A DNA stretch of 64,000 nucleotides from Halobacteria archaeon HArc-gm2 (GTDB lineage Archaea; Halobacteriota; Halobacteria; Halobacteriales; Haloarculaceae): the NCBI GenBank assembly GCA_025517465.1, contig JAOPKE010000004.1, positions 76,165 through 140,164 on the forward strand, read 5' to 3'. Positions 7,680-16,735 of the stretch are shown one piece after another; position 1 is the stretch's first letter; each line of letters begins with the position of its first letter. The position numbers and the translations under genes are program-made. The notes beneath the pieces were generated by a model. The model saw only the letters and a list, made by a program, of their open reading frames with translations, was not told where the DNA came from and ran no database searches.

Positions 7680-8903
7680 ATGGCAACAGAGCGAAACGAT
7701 CGGACGGCGCCGACTCGCAGGCAGTGCCTCCGCTACGGGGGTACTGTCGCCGGCGGCTTGCTCGCCGGCTGTACGGGTCGATCAGACGGAGGAAGCGACG
7801 GGACGACCACGGCGGCCGACGGGTCTGCGGTCACCGACGCGTCGACTGACGCGTCCACTACCACCACCACCGAGTCGGCGACCGTCGACGAGTCGTACTC
7901 GGTGACCATGGAACCGGCCGGCGAGGTCACGTTCGACTCGGTTCCCGAGCAGTGGGTCGCCTACTGCGGGGCGTTCGCCGACATGGCCGTCGCGCTCGGC
8001 CAGGCCGACGGACTGGCCGGCATCGGCGGTAGGGACCGCTACTACACGGACGTCTACGACGAACTCCCCGGCGTCGACGTCGACGAGGAACAGCTAGCGC
8101 AGTACCCGGAGGTCCGAACCAAGGAGGAGTTCTACGAACTCGACTGCGACGTCCACCTCTACGACACGCAGATGCTGGTCAACTGGTTCGACTGGTCCCG
8201 GGACGACGTCGACGAGATCGCCGAGAACGTCGCGCCGTTCGTCGGAAACCTCATCTTCCGCCGGTCCGACGAGTGGCACGACTACCGGTACTACTCGCTA
8301 TACGAGGCCTTCGAGACGGTCGCGACGGTGTTCCAGGAACGCGATCGCTACCGAGCGTTCGAAGCGCTCCACGAGGAGTTCGTCGCCGAAATCCAGTCGG
8401 AGATGCCTCCTGCCGGCGAGCGCCCGGACGTCTTCCTCACGTTCGAGGGCACCGACGAGCCCTCGACGTTCTCGCCGTACCGGCTCGACGACGCGGGGAC
8501 GAGCAAGAAGCAGTGGCGCGATCTGGGCGTGAAGGACGCGCTCGCGGGGACCGATATCGACCAGTTGAGCACCACCAACCGCGGCGAGCTCGACTACGAG
8601 AACCTGCTGGAGATCGATCCCGACGTACTCCTCGTCCGCGGCCACGAGCGCAAGTCGCCCCAGGAATTCCGCGACGTGGTCCTCGATTACATGCGAAACC
8701 ACCCCGTCGGGAGCGAACTCACCGCCGTCCGGAACGACCGCGTCTACCGCGGCGGCTACCTCCACCAGGGACCGATCCACAACCTCTTCCTCACCGAGCG
8801 GGCTGCCAAACAGATCTATCCCGACGTGTTCGGCGAGGTGACCGGCGACGCCGAACTGTTCGACCGCCAGGCAGTCGCGGACGTGGTCACTGGGAACTAC
8901 TGA
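7680..8903 (+). CDS. ABC transporter substrate-binding lipoprotein, iron-siderophore (FepB/TroA-like) family
   Basis: This 407-residue protein carries a Tat-like signal (PTRRQCLRYGG) and the lipobox LLAGC near residues 26-30, followed by a Ser/Thr/Asp-rich linker (about residues 32-75) typical of haloarchaeal surface lipoproteins. The rest resembles the periplasmic iron-siderophore binding fold: EQWVAYCGAFADMAVALGQADGLAGIG, the DVLLVRG strand, and a C-terminal NDRVYRGGYLHQGPIHNLF region. It captures an iron chelate at the cell surface for an ABC permease that is not encoded nearby. Two iron boxes precede it. It is followed 43 bases later by an unknown gene on the same strand. Confidence 0.85.
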   Translation: MATERNDRTAPTRRQCLRYGGTVAGGLLAGCTGRSDGGSDGTTTAADGSAVTDASTDASTTTTTESATVDESYSVTMEPAGEVTFDSVPEQWVAYCGAFADMAVALGQADGLAGIGGRDRYYTDVYDELPGVDVDEEQLAQYPEVRTKEEFYELDCDVHLYDTQMLVNWFDWSRDDVDEIAENVAPFVGNLIFRRSDEWHDYRYYSLYEAFETVATVFQERDRYRAFEALHEEFVAEIQSEMPPAGERPDVFLTFEGTDEPSTFSPYRLDDAGTSKKQWRDLGVKDALAGTDIDQLSTTNRGELDYENLLEIDPDVLLVRGHERKSPQEFRDVVLDYMRNHPVGSELTAVRNDRVYRGGYLHQGPIHNLFLTERAAKQIYPDVFGEVTGDAELFDRQAVADVVTGNY

Positions 8904-8946
8904 CCCGACAGTCGATCACGACAGCGAACACCGAACCCACGATACG

Positions 8947-9864
8947 ATGGTCGGAACCACGCTCACAGAGATCCGCCAACACATCGAAGCCCTCGCCAGT
9001 GCGGACGGCGACTACTACCTCGTCTGCGGCCGGACAGGCGACCGGCCGGTCCCCGCCGAGACTGCCCGGTTCGAGAACCGGGGAACGGCACGGGCCGCCG
9101 CCCGCGCCACCGAACAGTACCGGGCCGCACTCCGCCGGTACGACCCGCGGTTCCCCTACTACGACCTGATCGTCTGCCAGGACAACGGCCCGTTACACCG
9201 GCCGAGAGACGTCGACGGGAACGGCGAGAGCGCCGATCGGGCGGCGTCCGCCTCCGAACGCGCCCGGAGCGTGGACGCGCCCGACCACCGACTGCTCGTC
9301 GAGTTCTGTCACCGCGTCGCGGCCGCCGTGTTCGAGACGCTCTCCGAGAAGGGGTACGACGGCGTCGAGAGCGCCGTTATGGACGCCTACTTCGACCTCG
9401 CGGAGACCGTCTCCGACCCCGACGACCTCTGCCTCCGGCTGCTCGAGAGCATGGCCGCAGCGCTGGACGAACGGCTCTCGCCCACCGACCAGGCCGACGT
9501 CCTCGCAGACGCCGCGACGCGATACGCCCCGGTCGAGTCGGCGGTCGATCCCGTCGCGTCGACGATGTCGGCGCTCCGTGACCGCGGACTGCTCGCCGAC
9601 TACGTCTGCGAACCGACCGCGACCGACCGCCCCGACCGGACCCGTTCCGTCGCCGTCGACGTCACCGACTACGCGCTCTCGCCGCGGAACGGCAGACTCC
9701 CCGTTCTCCCCGTCGTCGTCGAGCTGTTCCGCCGCCGACCCGACTGGCCGCTGTCGCGCGTCCGCGTCGTCGGTCGCGAGGACCGCTGGCACGTGACCCT
9801 CGAACTCGCCAGCGACGCCGGCCCGGACGGGCTGGCGAGCGCGCCCATCCGGTCCGAGACGTAG
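8947..9864 (+). CDS. conserved haloarchaeal protein of unknown function, linked to iron uptake
   Basis: The 305-residue product is soluble, with no signal or membrane segment. The N-terminal 80 residues (TLTEIRQHIEALASADGDYYLVCGRTGDRPVPAETARF... YYDLIVCQD) form one compact-looking domain, a spacer rich in Ala/Asp/Ser follows, and the middle part (LVEFCHRVAAAVFETLSEKGYDGVESAVMDAYFDLAE) is helical. A C-terminal part ends with RVRVVGREDRWHVTLEL. I do not recognise a catalytic motif. Its position 43 bases after the iron-regulated binding protein suggests the same operon and a role in iron physiology. Confidence 0.65.
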   Translation: MVGTTLTEIRQHIEALASADGDYYLVCGRTGDRPVPAETARFENRGTARAAARATEQYRAALRRYDPRFPYYDLIVCQDNGPLHRPRDVDGNGESADRAASASERARSVDAPDHRLLVEFCHRVAAAVFETLSEKGYDGVESAVMDAYFDLAETVSDPDDLCLRLLESMAAALDERLSPTDQADVLADAATRYAPVESAVDPVASTMSALRDRGLLADYVCEPTATDRPDRTRSVAVDVTDYALSPRNGRLPVLPVVVELFRRRPDWPLSRVRVVGREDRWHVTLELASDAGPDGLASAPIRSET

Positions 9865-10583
9865 CCCGTGGAACCAGTTAGTGACCGGCCGACTCCGGCG
9901 GCCGAGCGATCGGACTGCCACATACGTAATTCATCAATAACATACGTTTTCCTGACGGAATAATTATCTATTCAGCGACGTTCCGACTTTCGCGCGGCCG
10001 GTGATGAAATCGGCGGTCGAGCAGTGGCGCGCGGCCCGAAGTAACGGTGCGCCGTCGACGAGAACCGCGGCGTCGTGGACGCCGTATTTTGTACGGAGCG
10101 GCCGAAGGAATCGCTCGGTCGACGCGGCAATTCGCCGGCACACAATCGAATTCTTCGGAATTCGATCATTTCGGGGTCGACGGCAGAATCCGGTCAGAAC
10201 CGGTCGTCCTCGAGTTGGATCACGGCTTCTTCGACCGCAGCGTGAGTCCGCGATCTCCGTCCGGGAGCGGTAAATCGGTTTCGCGAGACCAATTACGCAC
10301 GGGGAGCCGGCAGGTATCGGCGCCGAAATTATAGATATTTTTATTAGTATTCGAAGTTGATGGTTCTGTCAGGTACAGGTGGATGCTGAACTCGACCGGC
10401 GGCTGTGGCGTCGGCCGTCGCCACGCAAAATATAAGGCAGTCCAACCCACCGAGCTAGCCGAGCGGCCGGGTTCGATCACTGGTACCGAGCGCCAGCCCG
10501 CTCTCGTTCTGCGGGCCGAACCCGAACAGTGGCCGGCGTCGCAACCAAAATAGCTAACACGTGGCAACTGTAACACAGTCCCA
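9865..10583. other. intergenic region with a UUCG-capped hairpin
   Basis: No gene is supported in these 719 bases. 9923-9975 is notably AT-rich (ATAATTATCTATTC). At 10145-10166 a 9-base-pair perfect stem (ATCGAATTC/GAATTCGAT) closes the loop TTCG, giving the extra-stable c(UUCG)g form when read on the plus strand. A second AT-rich block lies at 10328-10352, and a TATA-like AAATATAAGG at 10427-10436. ORFs here have poor codon use. Confidence 0.6.
10547..10579 (+). promoter_or_regulatory. promoter and inverted repeat before the flavin monooxygenase
   Basis: AAAATAGC at 10547-10554 lies about 30 bases before the ATG at 10584, the usual haloarchaeal TATA position. Between them ACTGT-AAC-ACAGT (10567-10579) is a perfect short inverted repeat. 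Its left part, CAACTGT, recurs just upstream of the gentisate dioxygenase start. Confidence 0.45.
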
Positions 10584-11813
10584 ATGAGTACTGACTCTAG
10601 CGACCAGCCAGTCCTCGTCGTCGGGGCCGGACCAGTCGGGATGACCACGGCCCTCGCGCTGCACGCGCGGAACGTGCCGGTGACGATCCTCGAAGCTGAA
10701 TCGAAGGACCGAGACAGGTCGGGAAGTCGAGCGATCTACGTTCACGGCTCGACGCTCCGAACGCTCGAACGCGTCCACCCGGGCCTCGGAATGGACCTCG
10801 TCGACGAAGGGATGGTCTGGCCGACCCGCCGGACCTGCTGGCGGGGGAAGGAAGTGTTCTCCCGGACGTACGACTCCCCCGGTGGCCACGGCGACATTCC
10901 GCACTTCACGAGCGTGCCGCAGGTCCGCACCGAGGCGTACATGCACGCGGCGCTCGAGGAGTGCGGGATAGACATCCACTGGGACACCGAGGTCGAGACG
11001 GTCGACGCCGACGCGGACGGCGTTCGCGTCGAGACGACGGACGGGCGGGAGTGGGAGACCGAGTATCTCGTCGGCGCCGACGGCGGTGGATCCACCGTCC
11101 GGAACGAGATAGGCGCGAACTTCGACGGAGACGAGTCGGCGAACTCGTTCATCGTCGCCGACGTCGAAGAGATCGATGGCGATGGATACCCGACCGAACG
11201 GCTGTTCCACTACGACCACCCCGAAGTCGGCGGTCGAAACGTATTGCTCGTGCCGTTCACCGGCGGCTGGCGCCTCGACATCCAGTGCCTCCCGGACGAC
11301 GACCCCGAGGAGCTCTGTAGCGACGAGAACATGCGGGAGTTCATCCGCACCGTACTGGGCGAATCGTACGAGGACAACCTCACGTGGATATCGACCTACA
11401 AGTTCCTCCAGGTGCACGCCGATAGCTTCGTCGACGAACACCGTCGCGTGCTGCTGGCGGGCGAGGCCGCACACTTGCTGGCGCCCTTCGGCGCGCGCGG
11501 GATGAACTCTGGCATCGCGGACGCGGACGAGGCCGCGTCCGCCATCGCGGTCGCGAACCGTGCGCGCTCCGACGCGGTCGCCAGGGACGAGATAGAACTG
11601 TTCGCCGCACGTCGGGAGAGAGCCGCCCAGTACAACATCGACGCCGCGGGGCAGGCCCTGGAGTACCTCCAGGGAGACGACCCGAAGACGGTCCTCCGCA
11701 AGGAGGCGGCCGCGTCGCTGGCCGACCACTTCGAGGTCGCCGGGGAGTACCTCGACGACGCGCCCTACGGCCCCCACGGCGCGCCGCCGATCGTGTCGAC
11801 CGGCAACTACTGA
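10584..11813 (+). CDS. FAD-dependent aromatic monooxygenase (class A, FAD_binding_3 family)
   Basis: The 409-residue protein has the dinucleotide motif GAGPVG (14-19), the second flavin motif YLVGADGGGSTVR (161-173), and the third motif GEAAHLLAPFGARGMNSG (293-310). The third motif matches phenylpropionate and hydroxybenzoate hydroxylases except that the usual GDAAH has Glu for Asp. It would hydroxylate an aromatic ring using NAD(P)H and oxygen. The same locus encodes gentisate dioxygenase and a ring-cleavage hydrolase, so it may form gentisate or gentisyl-CoA from a 3-hydroxybenzoate-level precursor; the exact substrate is inference. Confidence 0.85.
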   Translation: MSTDSSDQPVLVVGAGPVGMTTALALHARNVPVTILEAESKDRDRSGSRAIYVHGSTLRTLERVHPGLGMDLVDEGMVWPTRRTCWRGKEVFSRTYDSPGGHGDIPHFTSVPQVRTEAYMHAALEECGIDIHWDTEVETVDADADGVRVETTDGREWETEYLVGADGGGSTVRNEIGANFDGDESANSFIVADVEEIDGDGYPTERLFHYDHPEVGGRNVLLVPFTGGWRLDIQCLPDDDPEELCSDENMREFIRTVLGESYEDNLTWISTYKFLQVHADSFVDEHRRVLLAGEAAHLLAPFGARGMNSGIADADEAASAIAVANRARSDAVARDEIELFAARRERAAQYNIDAAGQALEYLQGDDPKTVLRKEAAASLADHFEVAGEYLDDAPYGPHGAPPIVSTGNY

Positions 11814-11964
11814 GTCGAAGGCCGCCCTCTCTCTACTGCTCCGTCGATACGTCTCGGTATCGGATCGCTCGTTCGCCGACCGGAGCGATCGGCACCGGGA
11901 GACCAGCCGCAACGATAGTGGTTCGCCCGAATAGACGACCGTCCGGAACGACGATACGCTGCAC

Positions 11965-12285
11965 CTAGACGCCGAGTCGCTTCGCGACCCAGTGGTCGCG
12001 GGCCGCGAACACCATCGCTTCCTCGTCCTCGAAGTCGGTTCGTTCCGCGACGAATTCGTCCCAGGCGCCGTCGAGAACCCTGTCGAGTTCGTCGGCCGAC
12101 GTCGCATCGGCGGGACTGGCGGCCACGAGTTCGTCGAACGTGTCGAAGTCAGTGTGTGCCGCCACGAAGTCGTCGTCGAACACGTCCTTGACGGAGATGT
12201 CCGCCGCCGCCTCGTAGACGTCAGACGCGGTCGGTACGTCGTCGGCGGCCTCTACTGCCGTCTCCAGATCTGTCTGCAACACCAT
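11965..12285 (-). CDS. small acidic protein of unknown function
   Basis: The chosen start, ATG at 12285, gives 106 residues beginning MVLQTDLETAVEAADD. A TTTATTA sequence at 12309-12315 (minus strand) lies about 25 bases upstream and supports this start over the longer in-frame reading to 12414. The product is very acidic and helical, with no signal, cysteines or membrane segment. It ends FEDEEAMVFAARDHWVAKRLGV. No family is recognised. It is divergent from the large FAD/Fe-S gene and lies inside the aromatic locus. Confidence 0.6.
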   Translation of the reverse strand: MVLQTDLETAVEAADDVPTASDVYEAAADISVKDVFDDDFVAAHTDFDTFDELVAASPADATSADELDRVLDGAWDEFVAERTDFEDEEAMVFAARDHWVAKRLGV

Positions 12286-12515
12286 GCGTGGTACTGTCCC
12301 CCGGACCGTAATAAATCCACGTTTCGACCGCTCGCGACGGCGGAGGGAACCGGCGACGTCCACGGACAGTCGTGGTCGCGGTCCGCTTCGGGGCGTGGCG
12401 ACGGGGAACGCCACTCCGGATCAGTATTTCGGTCCCGGAATCGGGACGGACGGTGGGCATCGTCGCAGTCGCCGAACAGGGGGTATAAGTTCCTCCTTGC
12501 CAGAGAGACACGTAC

Positions 12516-15500
12516 ATGCCCAACAGCGACGAGGGTGCGGTCAGCGACGGCGACGTCCGCCGCGCGCCGTCCGCGACGGACGATCGGTCGAACTACGACT
12601 ACGTCGCCGACGAGGTCGAGCGTCCAGACCTCGTCGCGGCCTTGCGACGGCGCGTCGACGGGGAAGTCCGGTTCGACACCTACACGCGCGAGCTCTACGC
12701 CACGGACGCCTCGGCGTACGAGGTGACGCCGGTCGGCGTCGTCTTCCCGACGTCGACGGCGGACGTCGCCGCCGTCGTGGCGTACTGCGCCGACGAAGGG
12801 ATCGCGGTGCTCCCGCGCGGTGGCGGCACCTCCCTGGCCGGCCAGGCCGTCAACGAGGCCGTCGTCCTCGATTTCACGCGCCACATGGACCAGATCCTGG
12901 GCCTGGACCGGGAAGCGGAGACGGCCAGGGTCCAGGCCGGGACGGTGCTGGCCGACCTGAACGACCGCGCCGCCGAGGCCGGCCTGACCTTCGGACCGGA
13001 CCCCGCTGCCGGCGACCGGAGCGCCGTCGGCGGGGCCATCGGAAACAACTCCACGGGCGCCCACTCGCTCGTCTACGAGAAGACCGACCACTACGTCGAG
13101 GAATGCGAGGTGGTTCTGGCAGACGGGACGGTGACGACCCTGGGCTCGGAGCGCGTCGAAGACCTTCGCACACGGGCCGACCCGGAGAGCGACGACCTGC
13201 TGGATCGTATCGCCGCGGGCGTCGTCACCGTCGTCGACGACCACGCGGCGGCGGTCCACGAGCGCTTCCCCGACCTCAAGCGCAACGTCTCGGGCTACAA
13301 CCTCGACCGCCTCGTCGCCGAGGCCGAGGGCGAGTACGGGGAGTCCGGACGGGTCAATCTCGCGCGCTTGCTCGCCGGGAGCGAGGGAACGCTCGCCGTC
13401 GTCACCGAAGCGACCGTCTCGCTCGAACCGCTCCCCGAGACGAAGGCCGTCGCCCTGCTCACGTACGATAGCGTCGTCGACGCGGTCAGCGACGTGCCTG
13501 CCGTCCTGGACCACGACCCCGCAGCGGTCGAACTCGTCGACGACACCCTCATCGACCTCGCGGCCGACACCAGCGAGTTCGCCGACACGGTCGCGAAACT
13601 CCCGTCGGGGACTCGCGCCGCGCTCCTCGTCGAGTTCTACGCCGACGACCGGTCCCACGGCCGCCGACAGGTGAAAGCGCTCCGTGGCGAGCGGGTCGCA
13701 GACGAAGCGGATGGATCGGACGGAGCGGACGAGGCGGGCGAAGGGGACGACGCTGCTGGGAGCGCCGATACCGAATCGGACGAGGAACGCCGCGCCTTCG
13801 ACGTGCTGGTGGCCCACGACGCCGACGAACGGGCCGGGCTCTGGAAGCTCCGGAAGGCCGGCCAGCCGATTCTCCTGGGACGGACGAGCGACGCGAAACA
13901 CATCTCCTTCCTCGAAGACTGCGCGATTCCGCCCGAACACCTCCCGGAGTTCGTCACGGAGTTTCAATCCACCCTGGCCGAGCACGGCACGAGCGCGGCG
14001 TTCTACGCCCACGCCGGTCCGGGCGTCCTCCACGTCCGCCCGCTGGTCAACACGAAATCACAGACCGATCTCGACGCGATGGCGGCCATCGGCGAGACGG
14101 TGACCGACCTGGTCGTGGAACTCGGCGGCTCCGTCTCCGGCGAACACGGCGACGGTCGGGCCCGGACCCAGTGGAACCGCAAACTCTACGGGGAGACGCT
14201 CTGGCAGGCGTTCCGCGACCTCAAGACGGCCTTCGATCCGGAGTGGCGACTCAACCCCGGTCAGGTCTGTGGCGACGTCTCGATGACCGAGAACCTCCGC
14301 TTCGACCCGGACTACGAGTTCGAGGCCGGCTTCGACGCCGCGCTGGCGTGGGACAACGAGAACGGGATGCAGGGCATGGTCGAACTGTGCCACGGCTGTG
14401 CCGGCTGTCGGACCGACCAGTCCGAGGGCGGCGTCATGTGCCCGACGTTCCGCGCGGCCGACGAGGAGATCACGTCCACCCGCGGGCGGGCGAACCTCCT
14501 CCGCCAGGCGATGAGCGGCGACCTGCCGGACGACCCGACCGACGACCAGTTCGTCACCGAAGTGATGGACCTGTGCATCGGCTGCAAGGGGTGCGCGAAC
14601 GACTGTCCGAGCGAGGTCGACATGGCGAAGCTCAAAGCGGAAGTGACCCACGCCCACCACCAGGACCACGGTGCCGGCCTCCGTGAGCGACTGTTCGCGA
14701 ACGTCGACACGCTCGCTCGCGTCGGCAGCGCGCTCGCGCCGGTCTCGAACTGGGCCGCGGCGGTACCCGGCGCACGCACCGTTCTGGAACGGACCGTTGG
14801 CATCGCGACCGACAGGTCGCTCCCGACGTTCGAGCGCGAGAGTTTGCAGGACTGGTTCGCCGACCGCGGCCCGCAGATCGACCCGGGCGACGCCGAGCGC
14901 CGGGCCGTCCTGTTCCCGGACACGTACACGAACTACAGCCACCCCGCCGTCGGGAAGGCGGCCGTGGCGATCCTGGAGGCCGCGGGAGTGCACGTCGATC
15001 TCGCACCAGTAACCGACAGCGGCCGACCGGCCTTTTCGAAGGGATTCCTCGACGCCGCGCGCGACACCGCCCGGGAAACCGTGGACGCGCTCGCGCCGAG
15101 GGTCGCGGACGGCTGGGACGTCGTCGTCGTCGAACCGAGCGACGCGGTCATGCTCCAGTCCGACTACCGCGACCTCCTGACCGGGTCGGCTGTCGAGGCA
15201 GTGAGCGCGAACACGTACGGCGTCTGCGAGTACCTCGACACGTTCCGTCTCGACGAACAGATCGACTTCGACGCGCCCGCCCGATCGCTGGCCTACCACG
15301 GCCATTGTCACCAGAAGGCGACGAAGAAGGACCACCACGCCGTCGGCGTCCTCCGGCGCGCGGGCTACGCCGTGGACCCGCTCGACTCCGGCTGCTGCGG
15401 GATGGCCGGGAGCTTCGGCTACGAAGCCGAACATCACGCGATGAGTCGGGCCATCGGTGACCGACTCGACGATCAGATATCGGCCAGCGACGCCGACGCG

Positions 15501-15635
15501 GTCGTCGCTCCCGGTGCGTCCTGTCGGACCCAGCTCTCGGACATGGACGTGACCGCGGACGGAACGCTGCTCCCGAACGGCGACCGGGAAGCGCCACCGA
15601 CGCCCGTCGAGGCGCTCGCGCTCGCCGTTCGCTGA
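12516..15635 (+). CDS. FAD-linked oxidase and Fe-S fusion protein (D-lactate/glycolate dehydrogenase-like)
   Basis: This 1039-residue protein joins three modules. Residues 30-580 form a PCMH-type FAD domain (PRGGGTSLAGQ at 100-110, GAIGNNSTGAHS near 175) with an FAD-oxidase C-terminal domain. Next come cysteine clusters for Fe-S centres (CHGCAGC near 624, CIGCKGCANDCP near 687). Last is a CCG-type domain (GHCHQKATKK near 928 and SGCCGMAGSFG near 956). An acidic low-complexity insert lies near residues 392-425. This architecture oxidises a 2-hydroxyacid such as D-lactate and passes electrons to the membrane. TATAAGT at 12484-12490 is a well-placed TATA box. Its role in the aromatic locus is unclear. 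Confidence 0.85.
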   Translation: MPNSDEGAVSDGDVRRAPSATDDRSNYDYVADEVERPDLVAALRRRVDGEVRFDTYTRELYATDASAYEVTPVGVVFPTSTADVAAVVAYCADEGIAVLPRGGGTSLAGQAVNEAVVLDFTRHMDQILGLDREAETARVQAGTVLADLNDRAAEAGLTFGPDPAAGDRSAVGGAIGNNSTGAHSLVYEKTDHYVEECEVVLADGTVTTLGSERVEDLRTRADPESDDLLDRIAAGVVTVVDDHAAAVHERFPDLKRNVSGYNLDRLVAEAEGEYGESGRVNLARLLAGSEGTLAVVTEATVSLEPLPETKAVALLTYDSVVDAVSDVPAVLDHDPAAVELVDDTLIDLAADTSEFADTVAKLPSGTRAALLVEFYADDRSHGRRQVKALRGERVADEADGSDGADEAGEGDDAAGSADTESDEERRAFDVLVAHDADERAGLWKLRKAGQPILLGRTSDAKHISFLEDCAIPPEHLPEFVTEFQSTLAEHGTSAAFYAHAGPGVLHVRPLVNTKSQTDLDAMAAIGETVTDLVVELGGSVSGEHGDGRARTQWNRKLYGETLWQAFRDLKTAFDPEWRLNPGQVCGDVSMTENLRFDPDYEFEAGFDAALAWDNENGMQGMVELCHGCAGCRTDQSEGGVMCPTFRAADEEITSTRGRANLLRQAMSGDLPDDPTDDQFVTEVMDLCIGCKGCANDCPSEVDMAKLKAEVTHAHHQDHGAGLRERLFANVDTLARVGSALAPVSNWAAAVPGARTVLERTVGIATDRSLPTFERESLQDWFADRGPQIDPGDAERRAVLFPDTYTNYSHPAVGKAAVAILEAAGVHVDLAPVTDSGRPAFSKGFLDAARDTARETVDALAPRVADGWDVVVVEPSDAVMLQSDYRDLLTGSAVEAVSANTYGVCEYLDTFRLDEQIDFDAPARSLAYHGHCHQKATKKDHHAVGVLRRAGYAVDPLDSGCCGMAGSFGYEAEHHAMSRAIGDRLDDQISASDADAVVAPGASCRTQLSDMDVTADGTLLPNGDREAPPTPVEALALAVR

Positions 15636-15722
15636 ACAGAGTGGCCCGACGGTCGGTGACTGGGTGCCGCCCATCTCCGGCAACCAACACCATTTATGAG
15701 GACTTCGACCCCACGTGTTCCC

Positions 15723-16601
15723 ATGCGATTCGTCCGCTACGACGGCGACCAGCTTGGACTGTTGACAGACGACGGAACCGGCGTCATCGACCTCACGGAG
15801 CGACTCGGCCTCGACGGCGACGAACCGCTCGTCGAGTACATCGACGGGGACTACGACGCGAGCGAGTACGTCGACGCGGACCCCGACTACGACCGCGCCG
15901 ACGTCGAACTCGGCTCCCCCGTCGGGCGCCCCGGCAAGGTCATCGCCGCGCCGCTCAACTACGAGAACCACATCGAGGAAGCGCTCGCCGACAGGGACAT
16001 CACCACCGACGAGTGGTTCTCGATCAAGGACAAGGGGTACTTCCTGAAAGCGCCCTCCAGCGTCGTCGGCCCGGACCACGGCATCGAACTGCCGTTCTCC
16101 GACCGTCGAACCGACCACGAGGTCGAACTCGCGTTCGTGATGAAAGACGACGTCAAGGACGTCTCCGCGGCGGAGGCGTGGGACCACATCTTCGGGTACA
16201 CGATCCTGCTTGACATCTCGCTGCGGGGCGACCAGGACCGTTCGAACCGGAAGTCCTACGACACGTTCACCGTCGTCGGTCCGTGCGTGACGACGGCGGA
16301 CGAGATCGACGACCCCCAGGACCTCCAGATGGAACTCGAACTCAACGGCGAGCGACGCCAGTACGAGAACACCGGCGACATGGTGTACACGTGCGCCGAC
16401 GTCGTGCAGTACGCCTCGCTGGGGGCGACGCTCGAAACGGGCGACGTCGTCACGACGGGCACGCCGGAAGGCGTCAGCGAACTCTCCGACGGCGATACGA
16501 TCGACGCCGAGATCGAGGACGTCGGCTCGATGACCGTCGACGTCACGGGGCGTGACGTCAGCTACGCGGAGGCAGACGTCAGCAAGGGCGGACAGAACTA
16601 A
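15723..16601 (+). CDS. fumarylacetoacetate hydrolase family protein, probable fumarylpyruvate (or maleylpyruvate) hydrolase
   Basis: Starting at the ATG at 15723 (MRFVRYDGDQ) the product has 292 residues; TTTATG at 15693-15698 is a suitably placed TATA box, so the longer reading from 15696 is unlikely. It shows the family core: GKVIAAPLNYENHIEEA, FLKAPSSVVGPD, the metal-binding acidic run DHEVELAFVM, KSYDTFTVVGPC and DVVTTGTPEGV. FAH-family enzymes cleave the C-C bond of acylpyruvates. With gentisate 1,2-dioxygenase encoded 1.6 kb away, the fitting substrate is fumarylpyruvate, giving fumarate and pyruvate. If no isomerase exists it may instead take maleylpyruvate. Confidence 0.85.
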   Translation: MRFVRYDGDQLGLLTDDGTGVIDLTERLGLDGDEPLVEYIDGDYDASEYVDADPDYDRADVELGSPVGRPGKVIAAPLNYENHIEEALADRDITTDEWFSIKDKGYFLKAPSSVVGPDHGIELPFSDRRTDHEVELAFVMKDDVKDVSAAEAWDHIFGYTILLDISLRGDQDRSNRKSYDTFTVVGPCVTTADEIDDPQDLQMELELNGERRQYENTGDMVYTCADVVQYASLGATLETGDVVTTGTPEGVSELSDGDTIDAEIEDVGSMTVDVTGRDVSYAEADVSKGGQN

Positions 16602-16735
16602 CGGCCCACGAGCACCGCGGCGTCGAAGACGGTCGTTCTTCCCGCAGGTCGTCGAACCCGACGTCGACGCGGCCGGCCGTGTCTGTTTTCGAACTAATAC
16701 ATAGGGTTAAGAGGATCGAGAGGTGGCTAGCATGC

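Noticed and set aside
10047-10334. 95-codon ORF in the gap before the monooxygenase
   Set aside because: It is Arg/Ser-rich, unlike acidic haloarchaeal proteins, has no ribosome site or TATA box, and crosses the UUCG hairpin.
14058-16187. 709-codon open frame on the minus strand
   Set aside because: It lies opposite the FAD/Fe-S protein and FAH-family genes, and its translation is Arg/Val-rich with no family motif.
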